This document shows, one piece after another, positions 43,148-52,674 of a stretch of DNA of 64,000 bases; position 1 is the first letter of the stretch, and every line of letters begins with the position of its first letter. The stretch is taken from contig JAVBUE010000009.1 of assembly GCA_031555735.1 (NCBI GenBank), positions 1 through 64,000 of the forward strand, in the 5' to 3' direction. The DNA comes from JAJDIA01 sp031555735 (lineage in GTDB: Bacteria > Bacteroidota > Bacteroidia > Bacteroidales > Tannerellaceae). The position numbers were made by a program, and so were the translations under genes. Under the pieces are notes generated by a model. That model saw only the letters and a list, made by a program, of their open reading frames with translations. It made no database searches and was not told the DNA's origin.

Positions 43148-45892
43148 ATGAAATCAACAGTTAACAAATTTCTGACAGGACGCTCCCTGCTTGCGGGCGT
43201 ATGCCTGGCGTTTGTTTCGGCACTGTGTATGCCGGTATGGGGACAAACGGAGGTGAAAACCACTATCCGCCTGGTGGATCCGGGGTGGAAAGCCGAATAT
43301 ACGACAGACAATCCCGACGCCTTCGTCACCCAAACGGCACGTGAAGGGAAGAAACAGACAGCCATGTACGCCAACTACGGCGTGCGCTTCGAACAAATCG
43401 TTACCGATCAGGGCGACGGGATGAACAAAATGCTGGTAGTGCTTTATGCCGATTCCACAAGATGGATCGAAGGCGCCTTCTATTGTATCGAACTGTCGGC
43501 CGCCACTTATGGGAACGGGGCTGTAGTGATGGACAGCGCACAGGTGAACATCGGTGATGTGACCTCCGCGGATCCGAAAAAAAGCCTGATATATAAGAGC
43601 AAGCTCCTTCGGGTCGATGGCAACGGGTGTGGACTTGAACTTTCATTCCGAAGAACAATCCCGCTGTTTATCTGTAAGAATGCCACCGGAAATGCCGTGA
43701 TCTACCTGTCGCTGACGGATGGGAAACGGCTGATGGCAGGCAATTCCCTCCAGCACCATTTCACGATGCGATCCACAGACAGAACAACCCCGCCTGTCGC
43801 CATTGCCGCCAGCGAACCCGAGAAAGCGCAGCAACCGCAACTCACTCCCGTCGCAGTGGATAAAACGGCGACCGTGGTGCCGGAAGTGAAAGAAGAAAAA
43901 GCAGCGCCTGAACCCGAGAAAACCCCACCGCTGCCGGAAAGAACCGTCCCCTCCGTCCGTACGGAGAGAACCGGCGGCTATGCCATCGCCACGGCATCCG
44001 ACAGCAATGCCCAGACCGAAGTGATGGCATGGGGGAATATGACCGGTATCCGGGTGAACGGCGAACTGATGGCGTTTGAATCCAGCTTCCGCCTGGCGGA
44101 ACCGGGATGGGAACACATCCATGCAACCGGTAAGGAACGACAAGCGTATCCGGTATATACCCGGAACGACCGGCAACAGACAGTGGCTACCCATATCAAA
44201 AAGATACGTTATGAACAAGTGGTAACGGATACAGGCACGGGACGGAACAATGTTTCGCTCACCGTCCGTCCGGATACGACCATACAGGCCGAGGGAACGT
44301 TTTTCTGCATCGAACTGCCCGCCGACCGTTATGCCGACGGCTCCGTATCGGTCAACAATACCCGCCTGCCGCTCGGCGGACTGCATGACGGTGATCCGGA
44401 AAAAGCCGACCGCTACAGAGGTACGCGTATCCAGGTAAACGGGACGGGGCGTACGTTGAAACTGGAGTTCCGCTCCACGGCGACCATCTTTCTCTGCAAG
44501 GAAACTACCGGCAACGTGGTACTGTATATCGGGCTCATGCCGGGCAAGACACTCACAAAAGGCACCACCCACCAATGCCAGTTCAGTATGGAGGCGACGG
44601 GTGAGATCGACAACGAACGGGTGGAGATCGCCATCGACCGCACCCAGCCGGGACGGTTGTTCGACGGGCTGGGCGGTAACTTCCGCCTGCAAAACCCCCG
44701 GCAGGATCCGAAGGTGATCAACTATTGCTTAGAGAATATGCGGGTAGCCTGGGGACGGGTGGAGATGCCCTGGAGAAACTGGCAGCCGTATGAGTATGCC
44801 GATCCGATTGCCGACGCTCGGTCGGGTAAGATCAACGAGCGGGTCAGCGGCGCCATGAAAATGGCCCAACGCCTGCAAGCGATGGGTATGCCGGTGATCG
44901 TCAGCGCCTGGTTCCCGCCTGAATGGGCGATCCTTGGCAATCCGGCCAATTACGCGAACCGGGGTGGTGTGATTGCCTACCAACTGGATCCGCGGAAGAA
45001 AGAAAAGATTTACAAATCCATTACCGACTACCTGGTATATCTGAAGCAGGAATACGGAGTAGAGGCCGCCATGTATTCGTTCAATGAATCGGATCTGGGT
45101 ATCGATGTGTTGTTCACTCCGAAAGAACATGCCGCCTTTATCAAGGAACTGGGCGCGTATATGGCATCCCGCGGATTGTCCACCAAGCTGCTGCTGGGGG
45201 ATAACTCCGACGCTACCACCTTCGATTTTATTGTGCCGGCGATGGAGGATCCGGAGACGTATCCCTTTATCGGCGCCGTATCGTTCCATTCCTGGCGGGG
45301 ATGTGATGATGCCACCCTGCGCAAATGGGCGGATGCTTCGCGGCGGCTGAATGTGCCGCTGATCGTAGGAGAGGGGAGTACCGACGCCGCGGCCTGGCGC
45401 TATCCGCAGATATTCGGCGAATCGACGTTCGCGTTGTATGAGATCAACCTCTATATGCGTATTTGCGCCATCTGCCAACCGCTGTCGATCCTGCAATGGC
45501 AGTTGACTTCCGACTATTCCCTCCTCCTGGGCGATGGCCTCTTCGGTACGGACGGGCCGCTCCGCCGCACGCAGCGGTACTGGAACCTGAAGCAGTTGGC
45601 CTCCACTCCCGGACAGTCGTTCGCCCTTCCTTTTACCTGCTCCAAGCCACAGGTGAATACAGCCGCCTTCGCCAACATCGCAAGGGGTGAATATACGATC
45701 CACATGGTGAACAACGGGGCATCGCGTCCGGCCGTAGTCAAAGGGCTGCCGGAGAAAACGGCCGATGTCAAAGTGTATGTCACCACCAGCGACAAAGGGA
45801 TGGAAGAGGTGCGGAACGTGGTGCTGAACCGAGGCACCATTACCTTCGAACTACCCGCCACCTCGTTCGCAACCGTAATCGCTACACCCTGA
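43148..45892 (+). CDS. Secreted GH30-like glycoside hydrolase with duplicated N-terminal domain
   Basis: 914 residues. A signal peptide (MKSTVNKFLTGRSLLAGVCL onward, ending VWGQ) is followed by two homologous beta-rich domains of about 165 residues (roughly 33-205 and 310-485). Shared features include the PGW start, FEQIVTD/YEQVVTD, FYCIEL/FFCIEL and LFICKNATGN/IFLCKETTGN. A Pro/Glu-rich linker (about 215-290) separates them. The C-terminal catalytic TIM barrel (about 490-914) has DGLGGNFRLQ at strand 1, Asn646-Glu647 in YSFNESDLG as acid/base and Glu742 in IVGEGSTD as nucleophile, as in clan A families such as GH30. Start ATG 43148. Substrate unknown. Confidence 0.82.
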   Translation: MKSTVNKFLTGRSLLAGVCLAFVSALCMPVWGQTEVKTTIRLVDPGWKAEYTTDNPDAFVTQTAREGKKQTAMYANYGVRFEQIVTDQGDGMNKMLVVLYADSTRWIEGAFYCIELSAATYGNGAVVMDSAQVNIGDVTSADPKKSLIYKSKLLRVDGNGCGLELSFRRTIPLFICKNATGNAVIYLSLTDGKRLMAGNSLQHHFTMRSTDRTTPPVAIAASEPEKAQQPQLTPVAVDKTATVVPEVKEEKAAPEPEKTPPLPERTVPSVRTERTGGYAIATASDSNAQTEVMAWGNMTGIRVNGELMAFESSFRLAEPGWEHIHATGKERQAYPVYTRNDRQQTVATHIKKIRYEQVVTDTGTGRNNVSLTVRPDTTIQAEGTFFCIELPADRYADGSVSVNNTRLPLGGLHDGDPEKADRYRGTRIQVNGTGRTLKLEFRSTATIFLCKETTGNVVLYIGLMPGKTLTKGTTHQCQFSMEATGEIDNERVEIAIDRTQPGRLFDGLGGNFRLQNPRQDPKVINYCLENMRVAWGRVEMPWRNWQPYEYADPIADARSGKINERVSGAMKMAQRLQAMGMPVIVSAWFPPEWAILGNPANYANRGGVIAYQLDPRKKEKIYKSITDYLVYLKQEYGVEAAMYSFNESDLGIDVLFTPKEHAAFIKELGAYMASRGLSTKLLLGDNSDATTFDFIVPAMEDPETYPFIGAVSFHSWRGCDDATLRKWADASRRLNVPLIVGEGSTDAAAWRYPQIFGESTFALYEINLYMRICAICQPLSILQWQLTSDYSLLLGDGLFGTDGPLRRTQRYWNLKQLASTPGQSFALPFTCSKPQVNTAAFANIARGEYTIHMVNNGASRPAVVKGLPEKTADVKVYVTTSDKGMEEVRNVVLNRGTITFELPATSFATVIATP

Positions 45893-45911
45893 TGAAGTGT
45901 ATTACCGCACG

Positions 45912-45956
45912 AGGCAGTGTCAAAAGTGTGCTAATGGTGGACTTTTGACACTGCCT
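45912..45956. terminator. Bidirectional terminator between the two glycosidase genes
   Basis: Perfect 16-bp stem (AGGCAGTGTCAAAAGT with ACTTTTGACACTGCCT) and 13-base loop, followed by TTTTTCTTT. It sits between convergent stops at 45892 and 45963. Confidence 0.88.
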
Positions 45957-45962
45957 TTTTCT

Positions 45963-47057
45963 TTACAGCTTCTTATACTCCTCGATCAGCCGTTTGATGG
46001 TAACGGCATCCGAAACGGGTTGTTTGTATGTTTCGGGGTTGTAATAACTTTTCAGGAATCCATCGGCTCCGGACCATACGGTGGTTATGATGCCCTGGAA
46101 ATGCTTGCCCATCTGGCGGGACGACTGCGCACGGAAATGGATCATGTCGTTCATCTGCTTAACAGCCAGATCGGGTTTGCGCCACGGGCTGGTCACTACA
46201 TCGAATCCCTTCATGGCGAAATAGACGGCGGTGAGGTCGGCACGTTCGTAGTGCCAGTCGCAGATAAATACATCTTTCGGGATCATATCGATGGCGCGGT
46301 GGGTATTGTTCATGCTGGCTTCCCACATGCCGAGGCCGGTGGTTTTCCCATCGATCAGGCGGTCGCCCCAGATCATGAGCCGCTTGCCGGATAAGGCGAG
46401 GTGGTTCTGGATCTTCGTGACCTCGCCGGCAAAGAGTTCGGCTTTGTCGTGTCCGCTACAGCGGGGGCATTTATCGTCGCCGATATAGAATACTTCGTCC
46501 ATGCCGGCGTGGAAGAGGTCGGTTTCGAATGCATCCGTCAGCTCGTCCACCAACGCGAATACCACTTTGTGTACGCCCGGGTGCAGGGGACAATAGCTCT
46601 TGCAATACAACCCATCAGGATTCGGCCATTTCGTATAGTTCTTCGTATCCACATGGGGCGTCTCGTCGAACTCCGGATATACCTTCAGCAGGGCATAGGT
46701 GGTTTCCGCCCAGGATTGATGCCCGAGGAGGTTGATTTGCGGAGCGATACGGATGTTGTGTTTACGGCATACGGCCACGATCTTCTTCACATCGGCTTTT
46801 GTCAGCGGATTAGGATCGCGCAGTTCGGGATGCGACTGGTAATCGTAGTTCCAGTCCACCCGCAGAACCAACAGGTTGAAATGGGCGGGTGCCAGTTCCT
46901 GTTCAATGAATTTGAGGAAGAGATCCAATCCCTGTACCGATGGCGCGGCGATCGCCAGCCCACGTACGGGCAGGATGGAGTCCAGTTTGTTCACTTGTGC
47001 GTGTCCCGTAAGGTGAATCGCACATACACAGATAAATAACCAAAAGAAGCGTTTCAT
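45963..47057 (-). CDS. Secreted GH20-like glycosidase
   Basis: 364 residues with signal peptide MKRFFWLFICVCAIHLTGHAQ. A TIM-barrel fold with RVDWNYDYQSHPELR, IAPQINLLGHQSW, and the catalytic pair Asp187-Glu188 in LFHAGMDEVFYIGDD, which matches the Asp-Glu pair of family 20 beta-N-acetylhexosaminidases. The later GMWEASMNN and WHYE segments supply aromatic residues. It lacks the N-terminal GH20b domain, so it is a short variant. Substrate not certain. Convergent with the GH30-like gene. Confidence 0.82.
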   Translation of the reverse strand: MKRFFWLFICVCAIHLTGHAQVNKLDSILPVRGLAIAAPSVQGLDLFLKFIEQELAPAHFNLLVLRVDWNYDYQSHPELRDPNPLTKADVKKIVAVCRKHNIRIAPQINLLGHQSWAETTYALLKVYPEFDETPHVDTKNYTKWPNPDGLYCKSYCPLHPGVHKVVFALVDELTDAFETDLFHAGMDEVFYIGDDKCPRCSGHDKAELFAGEVTKIQNHLALSGKRLMIWGDRLIDGKTTGLGMWEASMNNTHRAIDMIPKDVFICDWHYERADLTAVYFAMKGFDVVTSPWRKPDLAVKQMNDMIHFRAQSSRQMGKHFQGIITTVWSGADGFLKSYYNPETYKQPVSDAVTIKRLIEEYKKL

Positions 47058-47215
47058 AAGTGGATCGATTTACTACGTTTTTTCCATACATGTATTAACA
47101 CTGCAATGATACGGATTATAATCGGTAATCCGGCCTGTGTAAAGCGTTATTCGAAAAAAAAGTGCCTGAATTACTTAGACGTTATGAAAACAATCCATAC
47201 CTTTCTGACGCCCCC

Positions 47216-47896
47216 TCAAACATCCCGTATCTTCCAGAACTTGTAGGAGATGTTTTGGTCGTACACATCCATGCTGTCGATGTGTTTGATGTAACGGACC
47301 ACGCGGATGGTGATGGGGAGGACAAGGATCTCGTACAGGGATTTGAGCAATGCCTGTGTGCCGATCAGCGCCAGCAGTTGCATGGGCGGGATCAGTCCGA
47401 GGAAAGCGATGGGGAAGAAGATGAGTGAGTCGGCCGACTCACCTACCAGGGTGGAGACCACCGCACGGAGGGAGAAATGCTTGCCGCCCGAAGCGATCTT
47501 CATCCGGCTCATCACCCAGGCGTTCAGGAACGAACCGGCCAGGAAAGCGACGAGGCTGGCGAATGCGATGCGGGGCGCCATGCCGAACACGAAATTAAAC
47601 CCTTCCTCGCCTTCCCAGAAGGGCGCGGCAGGCAGACGCACCGCCAGTTGGGCGAAGAGGATCACGAGGAAATTCGATGCGAAGCCGCTCCAGATGATCA
47701 GGCGGGCTTTCTTGTATCCATATACTTCGGCGATACAGTCGTTGAGGATGTAGGAGATGGGGAAAACGATCAGTCCCGCTGTTGCGGTGATCGGCCCAAC
47801 CTGTACCACTTTGGTCTCCAACAGGTTGGCTGCCACTAAGCAGATGTTGAAAAGGATACCCATCAACATATAGGGTATCGTTACCGTCTTTTGCAT
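47216..47896 (-). CDS. Queuosine precursor transporter (YhhQ family)
   Basis: 226-residue membrane protein with about six helices. Family signatures: NLLETKVVQVG, FPISYILNDCIAEVYGYKKAR, GSFLNAWVMSRMK and STLVGESADSLIFFPIAF. YhhQ homologues import preQ0/preQ1 for tRNA queuosine. No preQ1 riboswitch is evident in the short leader. It is divergent from the beta-propeller gene. Confidence 0.9.
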   Translation of the reverse strand: MQKTVTIPYMLMGILFNICLVAANLLETKVVQVGPITATAGLIVFPISYILNDCIAEVYGYKKARLIIWSGFASNFLVILFAQLAVRLPAAPFWEGEEGFNFVFGMAPRIAFASLVAFLAGSFLNAWVMSRMKIASGGKHFSLRAVVSTLVGESADSLIFFPIAFLGLIPPMQLLALIGTQALLKSLYEILVLPITIRVVRYIKHIDSMDVYDQNISYKFWKIRDV

Positions 47897-47936
47897 GTCT
47901 CTTGTTTTTAACGAGGTTAATCAAGCACTCGGACTG

Positions 47937-47967
47937 CAAAGATACATCCTCCTGCCTGATTACCCAA
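47937..47967 (-). promoter_or_regulatory. Promoter of the queuosine precursor transporter
   Basis: On the minus strand TTG (47967-47965), a 20-base spacer and TATCTTTG (47944-47937). Leader about 35 bases. Confidence 0.7.
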
Positions 47968-48057
47968 CGGATCGGCGTGAAACTGTGTGAAAAAGCTTCC
48001 GGAAGAGGCAATAATTCAGGCGGGGAAACGTTTGTAGTACAAATTGATCCTATTGTT

Positions 48058-49122
48058 ATGAAACGCGCATTATCACTCCTTTTACTCGTGATCGCCCTTG
48101 TCTATGCCAGGCAGGGATATGAGATCTACCGGTTGAACCAACAGGCAACAGTGGCGCTCAACGGCACGCTATCCGATATTGCCGAGGAGCTGGTGGCCAT
48201 TCCGTTGAAGACACCGGGCGATACCTCCATCGAATATGCCCGCTATATCCGCCAGGAAGGCAACAACCTCTTCCTGATCAATAACGATGTGTTGTATAGG
48301 TTTACGCGTGAAGGTGATTTTGTTTGCCGCATCACCAACCCGGAAGAAATCCGCGTGGCCGGTTACGTGTTGAACCAGGCCAACCGGGAACTGATCGTTC
48401 TCGGTAATGCCGACGATATCTTTTATTATACCTACGATGGGGAATTGAAAAGCAGGAAGAAACTGCATCGTACGACGGCCTCCAGCCGGATGCAATCGCT
48501 TGCCCTGATCAACGACCAGATATGGACGGTGGAGGAAGAACTTTGCAAAGACGAAGACACGATGCAGACGGTAGTCCGCCGGAAGGTAGTGACGTATAAC
48601 ACCTCGTTCTATCCGCTGTACGAACAAGCGATCCGGCCGGTTGATGTGGGGCGCGACCGGTTACTGCCGGGAGCCGGTGTTCCCCAGCTCTGCTTAGACA
48701 GCGACACCGGCCAGGTCTATGCCTATACGCCAGACATGCATCCGGACGATCTGCTCCGGGATACCCTGTTCCTGATGGGAACCTGGAAACGGCAGTTTGA
48801 AGAAGGACGGGCTTCCGCAACCGTTCCGCTCTGTCCCGTCCGTACCGGCGCCCGTTTCTGGATCGCTTCGCAAGCGACCCGGAGTGAACAGGATGCCCGC
48901 TATACGTTTTGCTACGACACCCATACCCGTACATACTGCCAGGTGAAAGGTGGTTTGCAGGACGATGTGTACCATACCGGACGGGTAGCCGACCTGGAAG
49001 CGATGGACGCCGTCAACCAGACTTACGCGTTCTGCCGATCGGGTGAAGCCGTAAAAAAGGCCTTCCCGGAAAGAAAGGCCGATGATAACGCGGTTGTATT
49101 TATCCTCAAGCTGAAAGCCTGA
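48058..49122 (+). CDS. Six-bladed beta-propeller protein
   Basis: 354 residues. An N-terminal hydrophobic segment (MKRALSLLLLVIALVYARQG) without a lipobox Cys anchors or exports it. Blade repeats of the Bacteroidales family follow: SDIAEELVAIPLKTP, NNLFLINNDVLYRFTREGDFV, and a C-terminal DDNAVVFILKLKA that matches the family end. Function is unknown; relatives often lie next to regulators or lipoproteins. ATG 48058 puts the hydrophobic segment first. Compare the pseudogene remnant at 11.2-11.7 kb, which is from the same family but has a lipobox. Confidence 0.82.
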   Translation: MKRALSLLLLVIALVYARQGYEIYRLNQQATVALNGTLSDIAEELVAIPLKTPGDTSIEYARYIRQEGNNLFLINNDVLYRFTREGDFVCRITNPEEIRVAGYVLNQANRELIVLGNADDIFYYTYDGELKSRKKLHRTTASSRMQSLALINDQIWTVEEELCKDEDTMQTVVRRKVVTYNTSFYPLYEQAIRPVDVGRDRLLPGAGVPQLCLDSDTGQVYAYTPDMHPDDLLRDTLFLMGTWKRQFEEGRASATVPLCPVRTGARFWIASQATRSEQDARYTFCYDTHTRTYCQVKGGLQDDVYHTGRVADLEAMDAVNQTYAFCRSGEAVKKAFPERKADDNAVVFILKLKA

Positions 49123-50400
49123 TCACGATTTCTCCTGTCTGTTGCGGAACGGACGTTTGTTGCCTCCCGGTTTTCCACCCCGGCGCGGCGATCCTCCTCC
49201 GGCGCCTTTCCCGCCACGGCCACGCGCCATGCGGCGGTTCTTCTCCGGTTCGTACAGCGGCGCTTCGCCCAGTGACGGATCAACCGGTATCTTATAGATG
49301 TCTTTCTCGAGGAAGGTTTCGATCCGTTTGAACGCCGACTGTTCTTCCACGGACACGAAGGTGATCGCCAGGCCTTCACCGCCTGTGCCGCGCGCCGTAC
49401 GTCCGATGCGGTGTACATAATCTTCGGGATCGTGCGGGATGTCGTAGTTCACCACCAGCTTGATATCGTTGATATCGATGCCGCGTGCCACCACGTCGGT
49501 AGCCACGAGGATATCCACTTTGCCGTTCTTAAAATCTTTCATTACTTCTTCCCGTTGCGACTGCTCAAGGTCGGAGTGCATGGCGGCAACGTTGAACTTC
49601 ATCCGCTTGAGGGTGGCGGCCAGCTCTTTCACCTTCATCTTGGAAGAAGAGAAGATGATGACCCGCTGCGGACGGCTCTGAGAGAAGAGGTGTTCGACAA
49701 TCTTCAGCTTCTGCGTGTCGTAGCAGATGTATGCCGTCTGCATGATCGACTCGGGCGGGCGGGATATCTCCGTCTTGATCTCCGCAGGGTCTTTGAGGAT
49801 GGTCTTGGCCAACGTGCGGATCTTGGGAGGCATGGTGGCTGAGAACATGATCACCTGGCTATAGTCGGGCAGTTGCTTATATACCTGCATGATGTCGTCG
49901 TAGAAGCCCATGTCGAGCATCCGGTCGGCTTCATCCAACACAAAGAAGGAGGTCTGCGACAGGTCCACCGTACCCAGTTTGATATGCGACAGCAGGCGTC
50001 CGGGGGTGGCGATCACGATATCGGCCCCCATCTCCAGTCCCCTTCGTTGCTGTTCCCAGGCGATCCCGTCCGTTCCTCCATATACGGCAACGGCCGAGAC
50101 GGGGATAAAGTAGGAAAAGCCTTGGATCTGCTGGTCGATCTGTTGTGCCAGTTCGCGGGTAGGAGCCATGATTACCGCGTTCACGGCATGATCGGGAAAT
50201 CCTCCCCGGCTGAGTTCATTAATGATGGGCAATACATAGGCGGCCGTTTTTCCTGTTCCGGTTTGGGCACATCCAATGATGTCTTTTCCTTCTAATATGA
50301 CCGGGATGGTGAGCTCCTGTATAGGTGTCGTCTCTAAAAAATTCATCGCGTCGAGGCCGTCCAACACGGCGTCCTCCAGCGGTAGTTCGTCAAATCTCAT
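49123..50400 (-). CDS. DEAD-box RNA helicase (RhlE-like)
   Basis: 425 residues. All helicase motifs are present in order: Q motif TPIQ, CAQTGTGKT (I), PTRELAQQ (Ia), TPGR (Ib), DEADRM (II), SAT (III), IIFSSS (IV), ATDVVARGID (V) and HRIGRTAR (VI). A basic C-terminal tail rich in Arg, Gly and Lys suggests RNA binding. The stop lies at 49123, one base from the convergent beta-propeller stop. A role in ribosome assembly or RNA decay is likely by family. Confidence 0.94.
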   Translation of the reverse strand: MRFDELPLEDAVLDGLDAMNFLETTPIQELTIPVILEGKDIIGCAQTGTGKTAAYVLPIINELSRGGFPDHAVNAVIMAPTRELAQQIDQQIQGFSYFIPVSAVAVYGGTDGIAWEQQRRGLEMGADIVIATPGRLLSHIKLGTVDLSQTSFFVLDEADRMLDMGFYDDIMQVYKQLPDYSQVIMFSATMPPKIRTLAKTILKDPAEIKTEISRPPESIMQTAYICYDTQKLKIVEHLFSQSRPQRVIIFSSSKMKVKELAATLKRMKFNVAAMHSDLEQSQREEVMKDFKNGKVDILVATDVVARGIDINDIKLVVNYDIPHDPEDYVHRIGRTARGTGGEGLAITFVSVEEQSAFKRIETFLEKDIYKIPVDPSLGEAPLYEPEKNRRMARGRGGKGAGGGSPRRGGKPGGNKRPFRNRQEKS

Positions 50401-50472
50401 ATAGGGTTTCTAAAAATCCGTGTAAAGATAGTGATTAACGGTGAGTATTACGACTTTGTTCTCATAAAAAAG

Positions 50473-50500
50473 AAAAGTGCCCCGGTAAAAGGGCACTTTT
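50473..50500 (-). terminator. Terminator of tatAC
   Basis: 10-bp stem (AAAAGTGCCC with GGGCACTTTT) and 8-base loop. On the minus strand the right arm continues into a T-rich tail. Twenty-five bases after the tatC stop. Confidence 0.85.
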
Positions 50501-50525
50501 TGATTCTATTTGCTGATCCGGCTAT

Positions 50526-51383
50526 TTAATCGTTTGCCGTATGTGGCTGGTAGCTGCTTTCCTCTTCTTCCTCATCCTCGTCGTCGTCCTTGGGGGCGGG
50601 CTTGACGAAGAAGGCGCTCAATTCAAACAATCCGTACAACGGGATGAAGACGAGCGACAGGGTGAACGGGTCGCCGCTGGGCGTGATAAAGGCTGCCAAT
50701 ACCAGTAGGGCTACAACAGCATGCCTTCTATATTTATGGAAGTAAGAGCGGTTGATCAATCCGATCTGCGACAGCAACCATGATACCAGCGGCATCTCGA
50801 ACACAATTCCCATGATAAAGGTAAGCATCAGAAAGTTGTCCATATACGACTCCAGTGATACCTGTTCGACAATCGCTTCGCTGATCTGGTAGGTAGCCAA
50901 AAAGCGGAGCGTAACCGGGAACACCATAAAGTAACCTACTGCACATCCGATAAAGAACATAATTGTTCCGAACAGGAATACCCAGCGGACGCTCTTTTTT
51001 TCGTTCTCATACAACGCAGGGCTGATGAATTTCCATATCTCAAACATCAGGTAAGGAAACGCAAGCACCAGCGCCAGCCAGAAAGAGGTGGTCATGTGGG
51101 TGAAGAACTGCGACGCGAGCTTGATATTAAAGATGTTGATTTTAAAAGAGGTATCGCAGAAGTCGCTCACCACACCAAAGTAGGAACCTGCTTTGCAAAA
51201 CAGTTGGTAGGTAATAAAATCGCCTCGCGTAGGCGCCATGATAATCCCACCGAATATCCCGTTGTCGCCCTTCATAAAGGCGAACAACAATATGGCCAGA
51301 ATAAAAAGAGCTAAAATAGAACGAAAGAGGGTCCAACGAAGTTCTTCCAGGTGATCCCAGAATGACATTTCATCTTGTTGCAT
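50526..51383 (-). CDS. tatC: Sec-independent (Tat) translocase TatC
   Basis: 285-residue multi-spanning protein. Signatures: MSFWDHLEELRWTLFRS at the N-terminus, LALVLAFPYLMFEIWKFISPALYENEKK, FMVFPVTLRFL and AAFITPSGDPFTLSLVFIPL. An acidic C-terminal tail (DDDEDEEEEES) is unusual but seen in relatives. It follows tatA by six bases; no tatB is present, as usual in the phylum. Confidence 0.95.
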   Translation of the reverse strand: MQQDEMSFWDHLEELRWTLFRSILALFILAILLFAFMKGDNGIFGGIIMAPTRGDFITYQLFCKAGSYFGVVSDFCDTSFKINIFNIKLASQFFTHMTTSFWLALVLAFPYLMFEIWKFISPALYENEKKSVRWVFLFGTIMFFIGCAVGYFMVFPVTLRFLATYQISEAIVEQVSLESYMDNFLMLTFIMGIVFEMPLVSWLLSQIGLINRSYFHKYRRHAVVALLVLAAFITPSGDPFTLSLVFIPLYGLFELSAFFVKPAPKDDDEDEEEEESSYQPHTAND

Positions 51384-51389
51384 CTCGTT

Positions 51390-51584
51390 TTATTTCTTTT
51401 CTGTGTCGTCCACTTTAATGTCGTCTTCCAGCCCTTTCACGCCATCTTTGAAATTCTTCACGCCTTTACCGATACCTTTCATCAGTTCGGGAATTTTTTT
51501 ACCGCCGAAGAGTAATAACACAATGATAGCGATGATAATAATCTCACCTGTACCCAAGTTGCCAAGGAAAAGTAAATGATCCAT
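51390..51584 (-). CDS. tatA: Twin-arginine translocase TatA
   Basis: 64 residues: one membrane helix (IIIAIIVLLLFGGKKIPELM), the FGGKKIPEL hinge and an amphipathic helix ending in charged residues. It starts the tatAC operon. Confidence 0.93.
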   Translation of the reverse strand: MDHLLFLGNLGTGEIIIIAIIVLLLFGGKKIPELMKGIGKGVKNFKDGVKGLEDDIKVDDTEKK

Positions 51585-51629
51585 GATACGTATAAATTTA
51601 ATAGTTGATAATTGCTTTCTTTACACAGG

Positions 51630-51637
51630 CAAAGATA
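51630..51637 (-). promoter_or_regulatory. -7 box of tatAC
   Basis: TATCTTTG on the minus strand, 46 bases before the tatA ATG. Confidence 0.5.
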
Positions 51638-51677
51638 CAATATGTAAGTATAAGTAGGCTGTTTATTTCAATTTTAT

Positions 51678-51685
51678 TACCTTTG
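51678..51685 (+). promoter_or_regulatory. -7 box of fabD
   Basis: TACCTTTG, 41 bases before the fabD ATG. No clear -33 element. Confidence 0.5.
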
Positions 51686-51725
51686 CCCCGTCTTAAAAAT
51701 CTGAAATTAGAAAATTATTAGAAAA

Positions 51726-52607
51726 ATGAAAGCGTATGTATTTCCCGGCCAGGGAGCACAGTTCGTAGGTATGGGCAAAGACCTGTACGAGAACAATCCC
51801 CTGGCAAAAGATCTTTTTGAGAAAGCAAATGAGATGTTGGGTTTCCGTATCACGGACCTGATGTTTGAAGGAACGGACGAGGATTTGAGACAAACGAAAG
51901 TAACGCAGCCTGCTATTTTCCTTCATTCCGTTATTCTGGCAAAGACATTGGGGGCGGATTTCCAGCCGTCGATGACTGCCGGACACTCGCTGGGTGAGTT
52001 TTCCGCCCTGGTTGCCGCCGGCGCCCTGTCGTTCGAAGATGGGTTGATGCTGGTATCCCAACGCGCCACCGCCATGCAGAAAGCATGCGAGCTGGCTCCT
52101 TCCACCATGGCCGCCGTACTGGGATTGCCGGATGAGACGGTTGAAAAGATATGTGCCGAAATTACCGACGAAGTAGTGGTGTGCGCCAACTACAACTGCC
52201 CGGGACAGCTGGCCATCTCCGGAACGAATGCCGGAGTGGACGCCGCCTGTGAAAAACTGCTTGCCGCGGGAGCCAAGCGCGCCCTGAAACTGAAGGTGGG
52301 AGGGGCTTTCCATTCGCCGCTGATGGAACCGGCGCGTGCCGAACTGGCCGCCGCGATCGAATCGACACTGTTCAACATACCCGTATGCCCGGTTTACCAG
52401 AACGTGAACGCCCAACCGCAAACCGAACCGGACACGATCAAAGCCAACCTGATCGCCCAGTTGACAGCTCCGGTACGTTGGACACAGTCTGTACAAAACA
52501 TGATCGCCGACGGATGCAGCCATTTTGTCGAACTCGGACCGGGCGCCGTATTACAAGGCCTGATCAAGAAGATCGACAAAGAAACCCTTACGGAAGGGAT
52601 GCAATAA
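51726..52607 (+). CDS. fabD: Malonyl-CoA:ACP transacylase
   Basis: 293 residues. It begins MKAYVFPGQGAQFVGMGKDL. The nucleophile Ser88 is in TAGHSLGEFSAL, the catalytic His in GGAFHSPLMEPA, and the Gln of QPAIFLHS lies upstream. It loads malonyl groups onto ACP for fatty-acid synthesis. Length is normal. Single gene with its own terminator; not in a fab cluster here. Confidence 0.96.
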   Translation: MKAYVFPGQGAQFVGMGKDLYENNPLAKDLFEKANEMLGFRITDLMFEGTDEDLRQTKVTQPAIFLHSVILAKTLGADFQPSMTAGHSLGEFSALVAAGALSFEDGLMLVSQRATAMQKACELAPSTMAAVLGLPDETVEKICAEITDEVVVCANYNCPGQLAISGTNAGVDAACEKLLAAGAKRALKLKVGGAFHSPLMEPARAELAAAIESTLFNIPVCPVYQNVNAQPQTEPDTIKANLIAQLTAPVRWTQSVQNMIADGCSHFVELGPGAVLQGLIKKIDKETLTEGMQ

Positions 52608-52631
52608 CCGGAAAGGGAGAGAGAAAAAAAG

Positions 52632-52662
52632 AAAGCCTGAAGTCGGATGACCTCAGGCTTTT
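52632..52662 (+). terminator. fabD terminator
   Basis: AAAGCCTGA pairs with TCAGGCTTT, extended by GTC-GAC around a GGAT loop with one mismatch, followed by a T-rich tail. Twenty-five bases after the fabD stop. It also lies just downstream of tRNA-Gly on the other strand, so it may serve both. Confidence 0.8.
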
Positions 52663-52674
52663 CTATTTGTCGAG

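Noticed and set aside
43148..47057. Polysaccharide utilisation locus
   Set aside because: Two glycosidases alone; no SusC/SusD pair, no sigma/anti-sigma or hybrid regulator beside them.
47897..48000. preQ1 riboswitch before the queuosine transporter
   Set aside because: The leader after the promoter is only about 35 bases and shows no H-type pseudoknot pattern by eye.
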